This document shows positions 37,749 through 47,079 of a stretch of DNA of 64,000 bases, piece after piece; the stretch's first letter is position 1; each line of letters begins with the position of its first letter. The position numbers and the translations under genes are program-made. This DNA comes from Gallionellales bacterium 39-52-133 (lineage in GTDB: Bacteria; Pseudomonadota; Gammaproteobacteria; Burkholderiales; Gallionellaceae). The notes beneath the pieces are model-generated. The model searched no databases, was not told the origin of the DNA, and saw only the letters and a list, made by a program, of their open reading frames with translations. The DNA is taken from assembly GCA_002278935.1 (NCBI GenBank), contig NCJL01000002.1, positions 336,267 through 400,266 of the forward strand, in the 5' to 3' direction.

Positions 37749-38537
37749 TCAAGGCTTGGCCAGCTCACGCGCCACCTTCAGCATCATGTCCTGCCCGGAC
37801 TGCATGAAAATTTCCAGCAGTGTGGCGAGGTAGGGCAGGGTGAGCATCAGGGTGGCGAAGCCGACGACGAGGGTGATGGGGAAGCCGATCGCGAAGATGT
37901 TGAGTTGCGGTGCGCTGCGCGTGAGGATGCCGAGCGCGAGGTTGGTGATGAGCAGGGCGCCTATCAGCGGCAGCGCCAGTTGCAGGGCATGCGCAAAGAT
38001 GCTGCCGCCCCACAGGGTCAGGGTGTGCATTGCGCTGGCCGAGGGCACCTGGGTGCCGATTGGAAATACTTCAAAGCTTTGCGCCAGGATCGCCAGCATG
38101 TAGAGGTGGCCATTCATGCTGAGGAAGGCGAGTGCGGTGATGATGCCGAGGAATTGCGCAATCACCGGCGTGGTGGTGGCATTGACGGGGTCATAGAAGC
38201 TGGCGAAGCCCAGGCCCATTTGCATGCCGATGATGTCGCCCGCTGTTTCAACCGCGGTGAACACCAGGCGCATCGAAAAGCCCATCGCCAGTCCCACCAG
38301 TATTTGCTGCACCAGAATAAACAGGCCGGGGCCGGAGGAAGCTTCAATGTCAGCCTGGATATTTAAATTGGGGGCAATGAGAAAGGTCACCAGCATTGCA
38401 AAGCCGACTTTGACGCGTACCGGAATTTGCCGGTTGCCGATGACGGGCGCGCTGGCGACGAGGGCGAGGATGCGTGCCAGCGGAAACATGAAGGCGGCCA
38501 GCCAGGCCTCCAGTTGCATGCTGGTGACGTTAATCAT
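37749..38537 (-). CDS. fliR: Flagellar export gate protein FliR
   Basis: 262 residues with about six membrane segments. Family segments include FMFPLARILALVASAPVIGNRQIP, RVKVGFAMLVTFLI and AAQIVGMQMG-like AGDIIGMQMGLGFASFYDP. It forms the helical export pore with FliP and FliQ. Last gene of the fliF-fliR run. Confidence 0.96.
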   Translation of the reverse strand: MINVTSMQLEAWLAAFMFPLARILALVASAPVIGNRQIPVRVKVGFAMLVTFLIAPNLNIQADIEASSGPGLFILVQQILVGLAMGFSMRLVFTAVETAGDIIGMQMGLGFASFYDPVNATTTPVIAQFLGIITALAFLSMNGHLYMLAILAQSFEVFPIGTQVPSASAMHTLTLWGGSIFAHALQLALPLIGALLITNLALGILTRSAPQLNIFAIGFPITLVVGFATLMLTLPYLATLLEIFMQSGQDMMLKVARELAKP

Positions 38538-38580
38538 GGTGCGGCTTGCGGGGTTGAGACTGGCATGTGCAGCGCTATCG

Positions 38581-38850
38581 CTAGCCCACCATCCACGGAA
38601 TATTGCTGAACAGGCGCTGGATAAAGTCGACCATCAGGCCCACCATCCACGGGCCGGCAATGATGAGCACGCCGAACATGCCGATCAGTTTTGGGATGAA
38701 CGACAGGGTCTGTTCATTGATCTGGGTGGCGGCCTGAAAGATGCTGACCAGCAAACCGACGATCAGCGCGGTCAGCAGTACCGGGGCCGATACGATAATG
38801 GTGAGTTCGAGTGCCTGGTGGCCAAGGGTCATTACGCTTTCGGGTGTCAT
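38581..38850 (-). CDS. fliQ: Flagellar export gate protein FliQ
   Basis: 89 residues with two membrane helices: ALELTIIVSAPVLLTALIVG and KLIGMFGVLIIAGPWMVG. The loop VSIFQAATQINEQTLSFIPK is the FliQ signature. It precedes fliR by 43 bp. Confidence 0.96.
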   Translation of the reverse strand: MTPESVMTLGHQALELTIIVSAPVLLTALIVGLLVSIFQAATQINEQTLSFIPKLIGMFGVLIIAGPWMVGLMVDFIQRLFSNIPWMVG

Positions 38851-38894
38851 GATTAGTCCTGTGGGTGCGCAGTTTGAATATTAAACAATAATTG

Positions 38895-38907
38895 TAAGTA
38901 TTTGATT
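38895..38907 (-). repeat. IHF-consensus element, copy 6
   Basis: On the minus strand AATCAAATACTTA preceded by AATATTCAATAAA. It lies in the 98-bp gap between fliP and fliQ, inside an otherwise tight operon. Confidence 0.62.
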
Positions 38908-38948
38908 TTATTGAATATTTTAAATATCGGGGGGTGAGCTGTGCCACC

Positions 38949-39695
38949 TCAGGTGTAGAAGCTCTGCACCAGCGAGCCGACCAGCAGGTTCCAGCCGTCT
39001 GCCAGTACAAACAGCATGATTTTGAATGGCAGTGAAATCATCGCGGGTGACACCATCATCATACCCATCGACATCAGCACGCTGGCCACCACCATGTCGA
39101 TAATGAGAAAGGGAATAAAGACAACGAAGCCGATCTGGAAAGCGGTTTTCAGTTCGCTGATCACGTAGGAAGGCACCAGAATTCTCAGCGGTACATCATC
39201 CGCGCTCTGCAGCGGTTCGATGTTGGCGATTTTGACAAACAGCGCAAGGTCGGATTCACGCGTCTGGCGCAGCATGAAAGTTTTGAGCGGCGCAACGCCG
39301 GTATCGAAAGCCTGCTCCAGCGAGATTTTTTTCTCACTGTAGGGCACATAGGCTTCCGTGTACATTTTTTCCAGCACCGGCGACATCACAAAAAAAGTGA
39401 GGAACAGAGCCAGCCCGATCAGCACCTGGTTGGGCGGGGAAGAAGGTGTGCCCAGCGCGGAGCGCAGCAGCGACAGCACGATAATAATGCGGGTGAAGCT
39501 CGACATCATCAGCAGCAGCGCGGGCAAAAAAGACAGCGACGTGAGCAGGATCAGCGTCTGCAGGCTCAGCGAATAATTCTGCCCGCCGCCAGGAGCGGGC
39601 GTGCTGGTGAAGGCGGGAATGGTGGGGTCGGCTGCCAGTGCGCCGGAAATAAACGCAAAGAATAGAACACCTGCGAGTAAAAACTTAAGACGCAT
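38949..39695 (-). CDS. fliP: Flagellar export gate protein FliP
   Basis: 248 residues with a cleavable signal peptide ([16 protein letters not shown]). Signatures: [58 protein letters not shown] and [19 protein letters not shown]. It overlaps fliO by 11 bp. Confidence 0.97.
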   Translation of the reverse strand: MRLKFLLAGVLFFAFISGALAADPTIPAFTSTPAPGGGQNYSLSLQTLILLTSLSFLPALLLMMSSFTRIIIVLSLLRSALGTPSSPPNQVLIGLALFLTFFVMSPVLEKMYTEAYVPYSEKKISLEQAFDTGVAPLKTFMLRQTRESDLALFVKIANIEPLQSADDVPLRILVPSYVISELKTAFQIGFVVFIPFLIIDMVVASVLMSMGMMMVSPAMISLPFKIMLFVLADGWNLLVGSLVQSFYT

Positions 39696-40131
39696 TGCGC
39701 TTCTCCACCATCTGCTTCAGCCACATCTGGAATTTGCCATCGGGCGCAGTGTTGTGATGCGCGGTACCCGAGGGCAGGCTGCCCTTGGGCATGGTGTGCA
39801 GCGTGCGCACCTGGCCGGGAGCCACGCCGACAATAAGCCAGGTGTCGTTGACTTCCATCAGCACCACGCGTTCGCGCGGGCCGACCGCCACGCCGCTGAT
39901 GACCTTGAGCAGACTGGCTGCGCCGGCCTGCGGCAGGTTGATGCGTTTCATGATCCACGCCACCACCGCCACGGCTGCCAGCACCAGAATCAGGCTGAAA
40001 ATAATCTGCATCACGCCGCCGGTTGACACGGCGGGGGGCGGGGTGGGGGTGTAGGCGGGGCGTGCGGTCTCGGCCGAGACAAGCACGGGGCTGTACAGTG
40101 CGGCGATAAGTAACAGGCGTAATTGCATCAT
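39685..40131 (-). CDS. fliO: Flagellar export assembly protein FliO
   Basis: 148 residues. It has a signal-like N terminus, then a Pro/Thr-rich periplasmic stretch ([14 protein letters not shown]). One membrane helix ([21 protein letters not shown]) and the cytoplasmic FliO domain follow, with [21 protein letters not shown]. It helps FliP assemble. It overlaps the fliN stop by 1 bp. Confidence 0.94.
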   Translation of the reverse strand: MMQLRLLLIAALYSPVLVSAETARPAYTPTPPPAVSTGGVMQIIFSLILVLAAVAVVAWIMKRINLPQAGAASLLKVISGVAVGPRERVVLMEVNDTWLIVGVAPGQVRTLHTMPKGSLPSGTAHHNTAPDGKFQMWLKQMVEKRNAS

Positions 40132-40520
40132 CAGCGGTTGATGCGGCGCAAACGTTCTGAGGGCGTGATGATGTCGGTCAGGCGTATACCCAGCCTGTCG
40201 TTTACCACCACCACTTCGCCCTGGGCAATCAGGAAGCCGTTGATCAGCACGTCCATCGGTTCGCCCGCCATTGACGCAAGCTCAACCACCGAGCCCTGTG
40301 CCAGTTGCAGCAGATTTTTAATCGGCATTTTGGTGCGGCCGAGTTCCACGGTGAGCTGCACCGGGATGTCCATGATCATGTCCAGATCGTTATGGGCCGT
40401 CGCGCCGCCGGCGCCAAACTGCTCGAACACATGCGCTTGTGCCGCAGGCTGGGCGGTTTGCTCGGCCATTGCCGCACCCCAGTCGTCGGCGCTAATTTCC
40501 CCGCTATTTTCTTCAGCCAT
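40131..40520 (-). CDS. fliN: Flagellar motor switch protein FliN
   Basis: 129 residues. A Gln/Ala-rich N-terminal 45 residues leads to the SpoA domain: MDIPVQLTVELGRTKMPIKNLL, LAQGSVVEL, GEPMDVLINGFLIAQGEVVV, RLGIRLTDII. It forms the C-ring base with FliM. It overlaps fliM by 8 bp. Confidence 0.97.
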   Translation of the reverse strand: MAEENSGEISADDWGAAMAEQTAQPAAQAHVFEQFGAGGATAHNDLDMIMDIPVQLTVELGRTKMPIKNLLQLAQGSVVELASMAGEPMDVLINGFLIAQGEVVVVNDRLGIRLTDIITPSERLRRINR

Positions 40521-41514
40521 GTTTGCCTCCTGTTTCCGGTTCGGTGAATGAGGTGGACAACATTTTTTCCACCTTGATTGAATATTGGTCGTTGAATACC
40601 CCGTACTTGCATTCCATCACGGGTACATCGTTGACGTAAGCCTGGATACTGTCGGCCACGTGCAGCGGGATGATGTCGCCTACCCTTACTTTCATGATGT
40701 CTTCGAAAGTGAGATTGGCTTCTCCCAGCACGGCCACAAGTTCGATTTCTGCCGATTTGATTTGCCTCGCCATCAGGCTGTTCCAGTTTTTGTCCGCACT
40801 CAGGTGGTCCCCCTGCATCGCGCTGAACAGCAACTCGCGTATCGGCTGGATCATCGAGTAGGGCAGGCAGATATTGATTTCGCCGCCGACTTCGTTAAAG
40901 CCGATCTCAAACGTGCTGACCACCACCAGCTCATTCGGCGTGGCGATATTTGCAAACTGCGGATTCATTTCCGAGCGCACAAATTCAAATTCGAGCGGGT
41001 ACACCGGTTCCCATGCTTTGGTGTAAGCCTCAAATACGGCGGCCAGGATGTTCTGGATGATGCGGTGTTCGGTCTGCGTGAATTCGCGACCTTCAACGCG
41101 CGAGTGAAAACGGCCGTCGCCGCCGAACATGGTATCCACCACCTGAAACACCAGATTGGGATCGAAAATAAACAGCGCATTGCCGCGCAGGGGCTTTGCC
41201 TGGATCAGGTTCATGTTGGTGGGCAATACCAGATTGCGGATGAAATCCACAAATTTGACCACGCGCACCGGGCCCACCGAAATTTCAGCCGAGCGACGCA
41301 CCAGGTTAAACATGGAAACACGCAACATGCGCGCGAAGCGCTCGTTGATGACTTCCATGGTGGGCATGCGCCCGCGCACGATGCGCTCATTTGACGCAAC
41401 GTTATAGGGACGCGGCTTTGTTTTATCCTCTTCCTCCGCTTTGCCTTCGACAGCCTCGCCCGTCACGCCGCGTAGCAGCGAGTCAACTTCGTCCTGGGAA
41501 AGAAAGTCGCTCAT
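40513..41514 (-). CDS. fliM: Flagellar motor switch protein FliM
   Basis: 333 residues. The N-terminal CheY-binding peptide FLSQDEVDSLLRG is present. The middle domain has NERFARMLRVSMFNLVRR and the C-terminal SpoA domain has VAVLGEANLTFEDIMKVRVGD. It receives CheY from the first gene of the window. It starts 7 bp after fliL. Confidence 0.98.
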   Translation of the reverse strand: MSDFLSQDEVDSLLRGVTGEAVEGKAEEEDKTKPRPYNVASNERIVRGRMPTMEVINERFARMLRVSMFNLVRRSAEISVGPVRVVKFVDFIRNLVLPTNMNLIQAKPLRGNALFIFDPNLVFQVVDTMFGGDGRFHSRVEGREFTQTEHRIIQNILAAVFEAYTKAWEPVYPLEFEFVRSEMNPQFANIATPNELVVVSTFEIGFNEVGGEINICLPYSMIQPIRELLFSAMQGDHLSADKNWNSLMARQIKSAEIELVAVLGEANLTFEDIMKVRVGDIIPLHVADSIQAYVNDVPVMECKYGVFNDQYSIKVEKMLSTSFTEPETGGKHG

Positions 41515-41521
41515 GGCATTT

Positions 41522-42145
41522 TTACTGGATTATGAAGGACGTAAACAGCACATCGACAATACCCTGTGGCTCGGCAGGTTTCGCCGGAACGGCCACCGGT
41601 GCAGGTGCTGCCGCAACTGCAGCAGGCTGGGCCGGATCAGCTGCCGGTGCGGCCACCGGTAGTGCTGCAGCAACAATCGCGGGTGGCGGCAGGTTGGTCA
41701 CACCAATTACGCTGTTGCTCATCGTGATAATTTCCTTGACCAGCTGCGTCTTGCCTTCAGCGGTTAACAGCCCGGTTGCGGTTTTTGTGGTGAGCAGCTG
41801 CAAAATTTTGCTGCGAATTTCGGGCAGATTCGCTTTGATTTTTGAGTCAATTTCAGCGTCGAAAAGCTTCAGGGTAATGCCCATTTGCAAGTATTGATCG
41901 GTGTATTCACGCTGCAGATTGACCGTAAACGGCTCCAGCGGCACAAAAATCGGCGTTTTGGGCGGCGCGACTTTCACTTCTTCAGCATGCGTGCCGTCAT
42001 CTTTGCCTTTGGTGAAATACCAGCCGGCTCCGCCTGCAATACCAAGGGTCAAAACGGCAATAATGATCAGCATCATCTTCTTGCTGGATTTGGGTGGTGC
42101 AGTCGGGTCTGCCGGTTTTGCCGCTGGCTTGTTGTTTTGCGCCAT
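41522..42145 (-). CDS. fliL: Flagellar basal body protein FliL with Ala/Pro insertion
   Basis: 207 residues from ATG 42145; the frame is open to 42193 but family members start near the basic segment. One membrane helix (about 25-45), then the FliL periplasmic domain (FVPLEPFTVNLQRE, YLQMGITLKL, PEIRSKILQLLTTK). The family ends with a VLFTSFxxQ strand. Here this strand (DVLFTSFIIQ) is separated from the rest by about 42 residues made almost only of Ala, Pro and Val (about 152-193). FliL supports stator function. Confidence 0.94.
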   Translation of the reverse strand: MAQNNKPAAKPADPTAPPKSSKKMMLIIIAVLTLGIAGGAGWYFTKGKDDGTHAEEVKVAPPKTPIFVPLEPFTVNLQREYTDQYLQMGITLKLFDAEIDSKIKANLPEIRSKILQLLTTKTATGLLTAEGKTQLVKEIITMSNSVIGVTNLPPPAIVAAALPVAAPAADPAQPAAVAAAPAPVAVPAKPAEPQGIVDVLFTSFIIQ

Positions 42146-42249
42146 TTCGTTCTCTTTCGTTTGAGTAAGTGAATTATCGGGAAAACCGCCCATTTTCCAT
42201 CGCGGGAATAGAGCGGAATATAAACCCCAGTTTATTCATTAACGCGCCC

Positions 42250-43323
42250 TTAAGCAAACGTGTCGACCATGCCATTGTGGCGGCTGATGCCTGAAACGCG
42301 GACTTCCGGCAGGCCGGCAGCTTCTGTGGCGCTGTCCGCGATCGATGCTCTTTCCTGCGTATTGCGCGGGGAATTGTCCCTGTCGTTCCTGGCGGGTTGG
42401 TCGCTCACCGTCGCATTGCCCAGCATAATTCCGTTATCGGCCAGAATCTCGCGTAGTTTAGGCATGGCCTGCTCGATAGCCTCGCGCACGGCCGCGTGCG
42501 GCGAGGTAAACAGCGCGCTAGCCTGGTCACCGTTCATTTTTAAGACCACATCCAGCGGGCCGAGTTGCGGCGGATTGAGATGCAGTTCGGCGGTTTGATT
42601 GCGCTGGGTGGCCATCCAGGTAATTTTCTGGCCAAATTCATCGCCCCACGCCGGTTGATTGACTGGTGTGCTGATGCTGAGCGGGCCGGCAGGGGCGGTG
42701 GCGCCGCCCAGCAGGGGGGTAATAAGGGGTTGTTGTGTAGCGCTTGCGAGATCGCTGATGAAGCTGGCACCTGTCTGCGTGTTGCTGACGGAAAGGCCTG
42801 TTTCCTTCAGGCCGGCAGTTTTGAACGTATCGTTCAGTCCCTTGCGCTCCTGCAGCGCGCTGTTGATGAGCGGTTGTGTTGCGCCTGCGTCGGGCAAGGC
42901 GGTACGGGCGTTTGTCTGCACGCCGATCAGGCCGGGCACTATGCCTGTGAGGTTTGGCAGGCCGGTGTCCGGTTGGACCGTGGTATCGGTCATACCGGCG
43001 AGGTCCGTTTGTGCAGAGGCATCGGCAGACGGTATTGCCCCCTGGCTTTGCTGCGCCAGCAGTGCGGCCAGAATATCGGCAGGCACAGCGCTGGCGGCAT
43101 CACCGGTGTCGGGAATATTCGCGGTTTCCTGCCCGGCAGCCTGTTTGTCGCTTTTGCCCGAGGTGTTGTTTGAAGCGGGTTGCCTGGCCGAGTCGGTAAG
43201 CTGGCGCGACAGCACGCCGCCGAAATCCTGCGTGTCCTGTTGTGCAGCATCGTCATTGCCGGCAGGCCTGGTTGTCGCCGCTTTGACGGGTGCATTGCTG
43301 ATGTTGATGGTGAGATCGGCCAT
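42250..43323 (-). CDS. fliK: Flagellar hook-length control protein FliK
   Basis: 357 residues. A poorly conserved, Ser/Thr/Gln-rich N-terminal ruler part precedes the C-terminal domain with AELHLNPPQLGPLDVVLKMNG and TSPHAAVREAIEQAMPKLREIL. It is exported and triggers the FlhB switch when the hook is complete. Located between fliL and fliJ. A second FliK-like gene is at 52464. Confidence 0.95.
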   Translation of the reverse strand: MADLTINISNAPVKAATTRPAGNDDAAQQDTQDFGGVLSRQLTDSARQPASNNTSGKSDKQAAGQETANIPDTGDAASAVPADILAALLAQQSQGAIPSADASAQTDLAGMTDTTVQPDTGLPNLTGIVPGLIGVQTNARTALPDAGATQPLINSALQERKGLNDTFKTAGLKETGLSVSNTQTGASFISDLASATQQPLITPLLGGATAPAGPLSISTPVNQPAWGDEFGQKITWMATQRNQTAELHLNPPQLGPLDVVLKMNGDQASALFTSPHAAVREAIEQAMPKLREILADNGIMLGNATVSDQPARNDRDNSPRNTQERASIADSATEAAGLPEVRVSGISRHNGMVDTFA

Positions 43324-43488
43324 GGTGTGCTCCCGTTACGGACACCTAGAAAAATCCAAACTTCGTCGTGATACTGCGTTGCTCAAAAAATTTAAACGCT
43401 TACATATTTGTTATATGCTGCGCCCTTAAATTTTGATCGCGCCTTGTCTCACTTAGAATTTTGAATTTTTAGAGGCGTCCTATGTTGT

Positions 43489-43950
43489 TCAGTTTTCTTC
43501 GCTGTGTGCGGTGTTGTGATAAGCCGCACGGCGACCGTTGTGTTCGTCCTGCATTTTTTGTTCGATTTTTGCTTCCAGTTTTCTTTCTGTTTCGCTGTGA
43601 CGCTGTGCAAGCGTGTCGAAGGATTTCATGCGGCGCTGTGTTTCTGTCAGTTCGCCGCGCCCGTTTTGCACCGAGACCTGTGCCTGCGCGACAACCGCCG
43701 TCTGCTGCTTGATCGCGTCATCGAGACGATAAATAAAATCCTGATAGTTGCGCAGATCTTCCAGTGTCATGCCGCCCTTTTCTGCCTCGTGCATCTTTGC
43801 CTGATAGTCCTTGCGGTACTGTTGCAGCATGTCCAGTTTGCCCTGGGCTGTTTGCTGGTTGTGATTAAGCAGGCCCAGCTTTTTAATGGCTGCGTCGTGT
43901 TTTTGCCTGGCCAGATGCACCAGTGGTTGCAACGAGAAGTGCTTGCTCAT
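43489..43950 (-). CDS. fliJ: Flagellar export protein FliJ
   Basis: 153 residues, almost entirely coiled coil (heptads across KHDAAIKKLGLLNHNQQ, LQQYRKDYQAKMHEAEKGG, DDAIKQQTAVVAQAQ). It links the FliI ATPase to FlhA. It sits between fliI and fliK. Confidence 0.93.
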   Translation of the reverse strand: MSKHFSLQPLVHLARQKHDAAIKKLGLLNHNQQTAQGKLDMLQQYRKDYQAKMHEAEKGGMTLEDLRNYQDFIYRLDDAIKQQTAVVAQAQVSVQNGRGELTETQRRMKSFDTLAQRHSETERKLEAKIEQKMQDEHNGRRAAYHNTAHSEEN

Positions 43951-44000
43951 CGTATTTGTCCTTGTGATTCAGTTGCCAGACGGTTTATGACTAAAATTAG

Positions 44001-44013
44001 TAACTATTTGATT
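44001..44013 (-). repeat. IHF-consensus element, copy 7
   Basis: On the minus strand AATCAAATAGTTA with the AATATTTAATAAA flank. It lies in the 114-bp gap between fliI and fliJ. Confidence 0.62.
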
Positions 44014-44064
44014 TTATTAAATATTTTAATATGACAGCCTGCTATTTTGCTTTTATTTGTTCTC

Positions 44065-45492
44065 TCAATTTGTTTGGCTTGTGGCTCGATTGCCGAATAA
44101 CTGCGCCAGTTTTTCCAGGCTGGTGTTATAGCTCTCCGCGTCAAACATGCCCTGCTTGAGGAAGTGCTCGAAGTGCGGATAGAGTTTGATGGCTTCGTCC
44201 AGCAGCGCATCGCTGCCATGCACATAGGCGCCCACGCTGATCAGGTCATGATTGCGCTGGTAATGTGCATACAACTGCTTGAAGCGCTGCACGGTAGCGA
44301 AGTGTTCCGCTGTGACGAGGTGGTTCATCGCGCGGCTGATGGAGGCTTCAATGTCGATGGCAGGATAGTGGCCCTGTTCCGCCAGACGGCGCGATAACAC
44401 GATGTGGCCGTCGAGTATCGCGCGTGCGCTGTCGGCGATGGGGTCCTGCTGGTCGTCGCCCTCGGTCAGGACGGTATAAAAAGCGGTGATGGAGCCGCCA
44501 CCTTCGCTGCCATTGCCGGCACGTTCAACCAGTTGCGGCAGCTTGGCAAATACCGAGGGCGGATAGCCCTTGGTGGCGGGGGGTTCTCCTATCGCCAAAC
44601 CAATTTCGCGCTGTGCCATTGCGTAGCGCGTCAGCGAATCCATAATCAGCAGGACATTTTTGCCCTGGTCGCGAAAGTATTCTGCAATCGTGGTGGCGTA
44701 GGCTGCGCCCTGCATGCGCATCAGCGGGCTGGTGTCGGCAGGGGCGGCGACCACGACCGAGCGTGTCAAACCTTCCTTGCCGAGAATGTTGTCGATAAAC
44801 TCCTTTACTTCGCGGCCGCGTTCGCCGATCAGGCCCACCACAATCACATCGGCACTGGTGTAGCGCGCCATCATGCCGAGCAGCACGCTCTTGCCCACGC
44901 CGCTGCCGGCAAACAGCCCCATGCGCTGGCCGCGTCCCACCGTAAGCAGGCTGTTAATGGCGCGCACGCCAACGTCCAGTTCATCCTTGATGGCGGCCCG
45001 GTCAAGCGGGTTGATGGGGCGGCTTTGCAGCGCTGCACTGGGACCTGGCACCAGCGCGCCGAGCTGGTCCAGCGGACGGCCCGCGCCGTCCAGCACGCGG
45101 CCCAGCAGCATGTCGCCCACCGGCAAATGACGTGCGAGATCCGCGCCGCGTCTGCGCATGACCGGGCGCTTGCCGGCAAACAGTGGCAGGCACGCGGGCT
45201 CGACCGGCACGACGCGCGCGCCGGGCACCAGACCCTGCACATCATTTTCGGGCATCAGGAATAATTTTTCACCGGAAAAGCCGACCACTTCTGCTTCGAT
45301 GCGGTTGTTGGGCAATTCAATCATGCAGGTGCTGCCCACCGGCATGCGCAAGCCGACCGCTTCCATCACCATGCCGGTGACGCGGGTCAGGCGGCCGCTG
45401 GTGAGCAGCGGGTTGCACAGCGACACGGCTTCGGTGCAGCCGTGCAAGGCATCGCGCCAGCGTTGCTGGTGTTTGTTTATTCCTGTATCCAT
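44065..45492 (-). CDS. fliI: Flagellar export ATPase FliI
   Basis: 475 residues. F1-beta-like fold with P-loop [32 protein letters not shown], and the signature [21 protein letters not shown]. It powers unloading of export substrates. It overlaps fliH by 16 bp. Confidence 0.98.
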   Translation of the reverse strand: MDTGINKHQQRWRDALHGCTEAVSLCNPLLTSGRLTRVTGMVMEAVGLRMPVGSTCMIELPNNRIEAEVVGFSGEKLFLMPENDVQGLVPGARVVPVEPACLPLFAGKRPVMRRRGADLARHLPVGDMLLGRVLDGAGRPLDQLGALVPGPSAALQSRPINPLDRAAIKDELDVGVRAINSLLTVGRGQRMGLFAGSGVGKSVLLGMMARYTSADVIVVGLIGERGREVKEFIDNILGKEGLTRSVVVAAPADTSPLMRMQGAAYATTIAEYFRDQGKNVLLIMDSLTRYAMAQREIGLAIGEPPATKGYPPSVFAKLPQLVERAGNGSEGGGSITAFYTVLTEGDDQQDPIADSARAILDGHIVLSRRLAEQGHYPAIDIEASISRAMNHLVTAEHFATVQRFKQLYAHYQRNHDLISVGAYVHGSDALLDEAIKLYPHFEHFLKQGMFDAESYNTSLEKLAQLFGNRATSQTN

Positions 45493-46094
45493 GAGCTGTC
45501 CTGTCCAATGTTGGCAACAATGCGCTGCCAGCGATTTGCCAGTGTTGCGTCGATTTGGCTGTGAGCGGTTTCCACACGCGCGCCGCCACGCGCGATATTG
45601 GCGTCCTCGAAAATTTTCCAGCCGGTATGGCTGAGCTGTTCGCCCATGCTGGAGCGCAGCATGGTGGCATCGTCGGGATGCAGCACCAGATGCGCACCCT
45701 GATTGAAATGCGGCAGGCTGGCTATCGCCTCGCGTATGGTGTTGAGCAAAACTTCCGGGTGAATGTTCAGTGTCTGCTGCACCATTTGCCGCGCAACTTC
45801 CAGTGACAGGTTAAGCATGTCCTGTGCAATTTCGTGGTCGGTTTGCTGCAAGGCCTGCTCCAGCGTGTTGAGCAGCGCGGCAATACGCTGCGCCCCTTCC
45901 GCGTAGCCGGCCTGATAGCCTTCGTCATGCGCTTGCCGCTGGATTTCTTCAAGCTGAACCGCGGTCGGCAAGACAACGCCGGATTTGTTTCCGTTTTGGC
46001 GTGCGGCAGCATTTCCCTTTCCGCCCGCGTTAAGGTTGGGCAGCTCCCAGCGCTCGTAGGCGGTAATATCCTCGCGGGTGGTGGCATCAGACAT
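45477..46094 (-). CDS. fliH: Flagellar export regulator FliH
   Basis: 205 residues. The N-terminal helical part has [19 protein letters not shown], a FliH-type glycine-spaced helix, and a stalk-like C-terminal domain follows ([22 protein letters not shown]). It anchors and regulates FliI at the C ring. It overlaps fliG by 8 bp. Confidence 0.95.
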   Translation of the reverse strand: MSDATTREDITAYERWELPNLNAGGKGNAAARQNGNKSGVVLPTAVQLEEIQRQAHDEGYQAGYAEGAQRIAALLNTLEQALQQTDHEIAQDMLNLSLEVARQMVQQTLNIHPEVLLNTIREAIASLPHFNQGAHLVLHPDDATMLRSSMGEQLSHTGWKIFEDANIARGGARVETAHSQIDATLANRWQRIVANIGQDSSWIQE

Positions 46095-47079
46095 AAGTTT
46101 CCTCGCCTTTCGGTCCCAGTGAAATCTGGCCTTCGTCGGACAGGCGGCGCGCTACCTTGAGAATTTCCTTTTGTTCTGCTTCGACTTCGCTGAGCTTGAC
46201 CGGGCCTTTTGCCTCCAGGTCTTCGCGCAGCATTTCGCCGGCACGCTGCGACATGTTCTTGAAAATCTTCTCGCGTATTTCCTCACTCGCACCTTTCAGT
46301 GCAATGATGAGCGATTCCGACTGGATTTCGCGCAGGATAAGCTGAATGCTGCGGTCGTCTATCGTGAGCAGGTTCTCGAACACAAACATCTGGTCCTGGA
46401 TTTTTTGCGCCAGATCCGGGTCGACCGAGCGCACATTTTCAATCACGGTTGCTTCATTGGCGGTGCCGACGAAGTTGAGAATCTCGGCGGCTGTTTTAAT
46501 GCCGCCGCGCGTGAATTTTTTGCTCGCGGCACCGGACAGCATTTTGGTGAACACTTCATTCAGCTCGTGCAGCGCAATCGGCTGCACGCCATCGAGCGTG
46601 GCAATGCGCAGCATCACGTCATTGCGCAGGCGCTCGGTCAGCAGGTTGAGTATGCTGGAGGCCTGGTCGGGCTCCAGATGCACCAGGATGGTGGCAATAA
46701 TCTGCGGGTGCTCGCCCTGGATCAGGTCAACAATCGCGTGCGGTTCCATCCATTTCAGGCTTTCAATGCCGGTGGTATCGTTGTTGTGCAGAATGCGGTC
46801 GAGCAGACCGGCCGCCTTGTGGCTGCCCAGCGCCTGGGTCAGCATGTTGCGGATGTAGGCGCTGGAGTCCATGCCGATGGTGGTTTTTTCCGCCGCATTT
46901 TCGTGGAATTCTTCAAACACAACCGCGATTTCCTCGCGCGAAAGGTTGCGCAGCGCCACCATGGCGGCGCTGACCTTTTGCACCTCTTTGGGCTCAAGAA
47001 ACTTCAGCACCTGGGCAGCCTCGGCCTCGCCCAGGGTCATCAGTAAAATAGCGCTTTTGGTGACGCCTTCGTGACTCAT
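46087..47079 (-). CDS. fliG: Flagellar motor switch protein FliG
   Basis: 330 residues. The middle domain has the EHPQ motif (IQGEHPQIIATILVHL). The C-terminal torque domain has MFVFENLLTIDDRSIQLILREI and charged residues facing the stator. It overlaps fliF by 1 bp. Confidence 0.98.
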   Translation of the reverse strand: MSHEGVTKSAILLMTLGEAEAAQVLKFLEPKEVQKVSAAMVALRNLSREEIAVVFEEFHENAAEKTTIGMDSSAYIRNMLTQALGSHKAAGLLDRILHNNDTTGIESLKWMEPHAIVDLIQGEHPQIIATILVHLEPDQASSILNLLTERLRNDVMLRIATLDGVQPIALHELNEVFTKMLSGAASKKFTRGGIKTAAEILNFVGTANEATVIENVRSVDPDLAQKIQDQMFVFENLLTIDDRSIQLILREIQSESLIIALKGASEEIREKIFKNMSQRAGEMLREDLEAKGPVKLSEVEAEQKEILKVARRLSDEGQISLGPKGEETYV

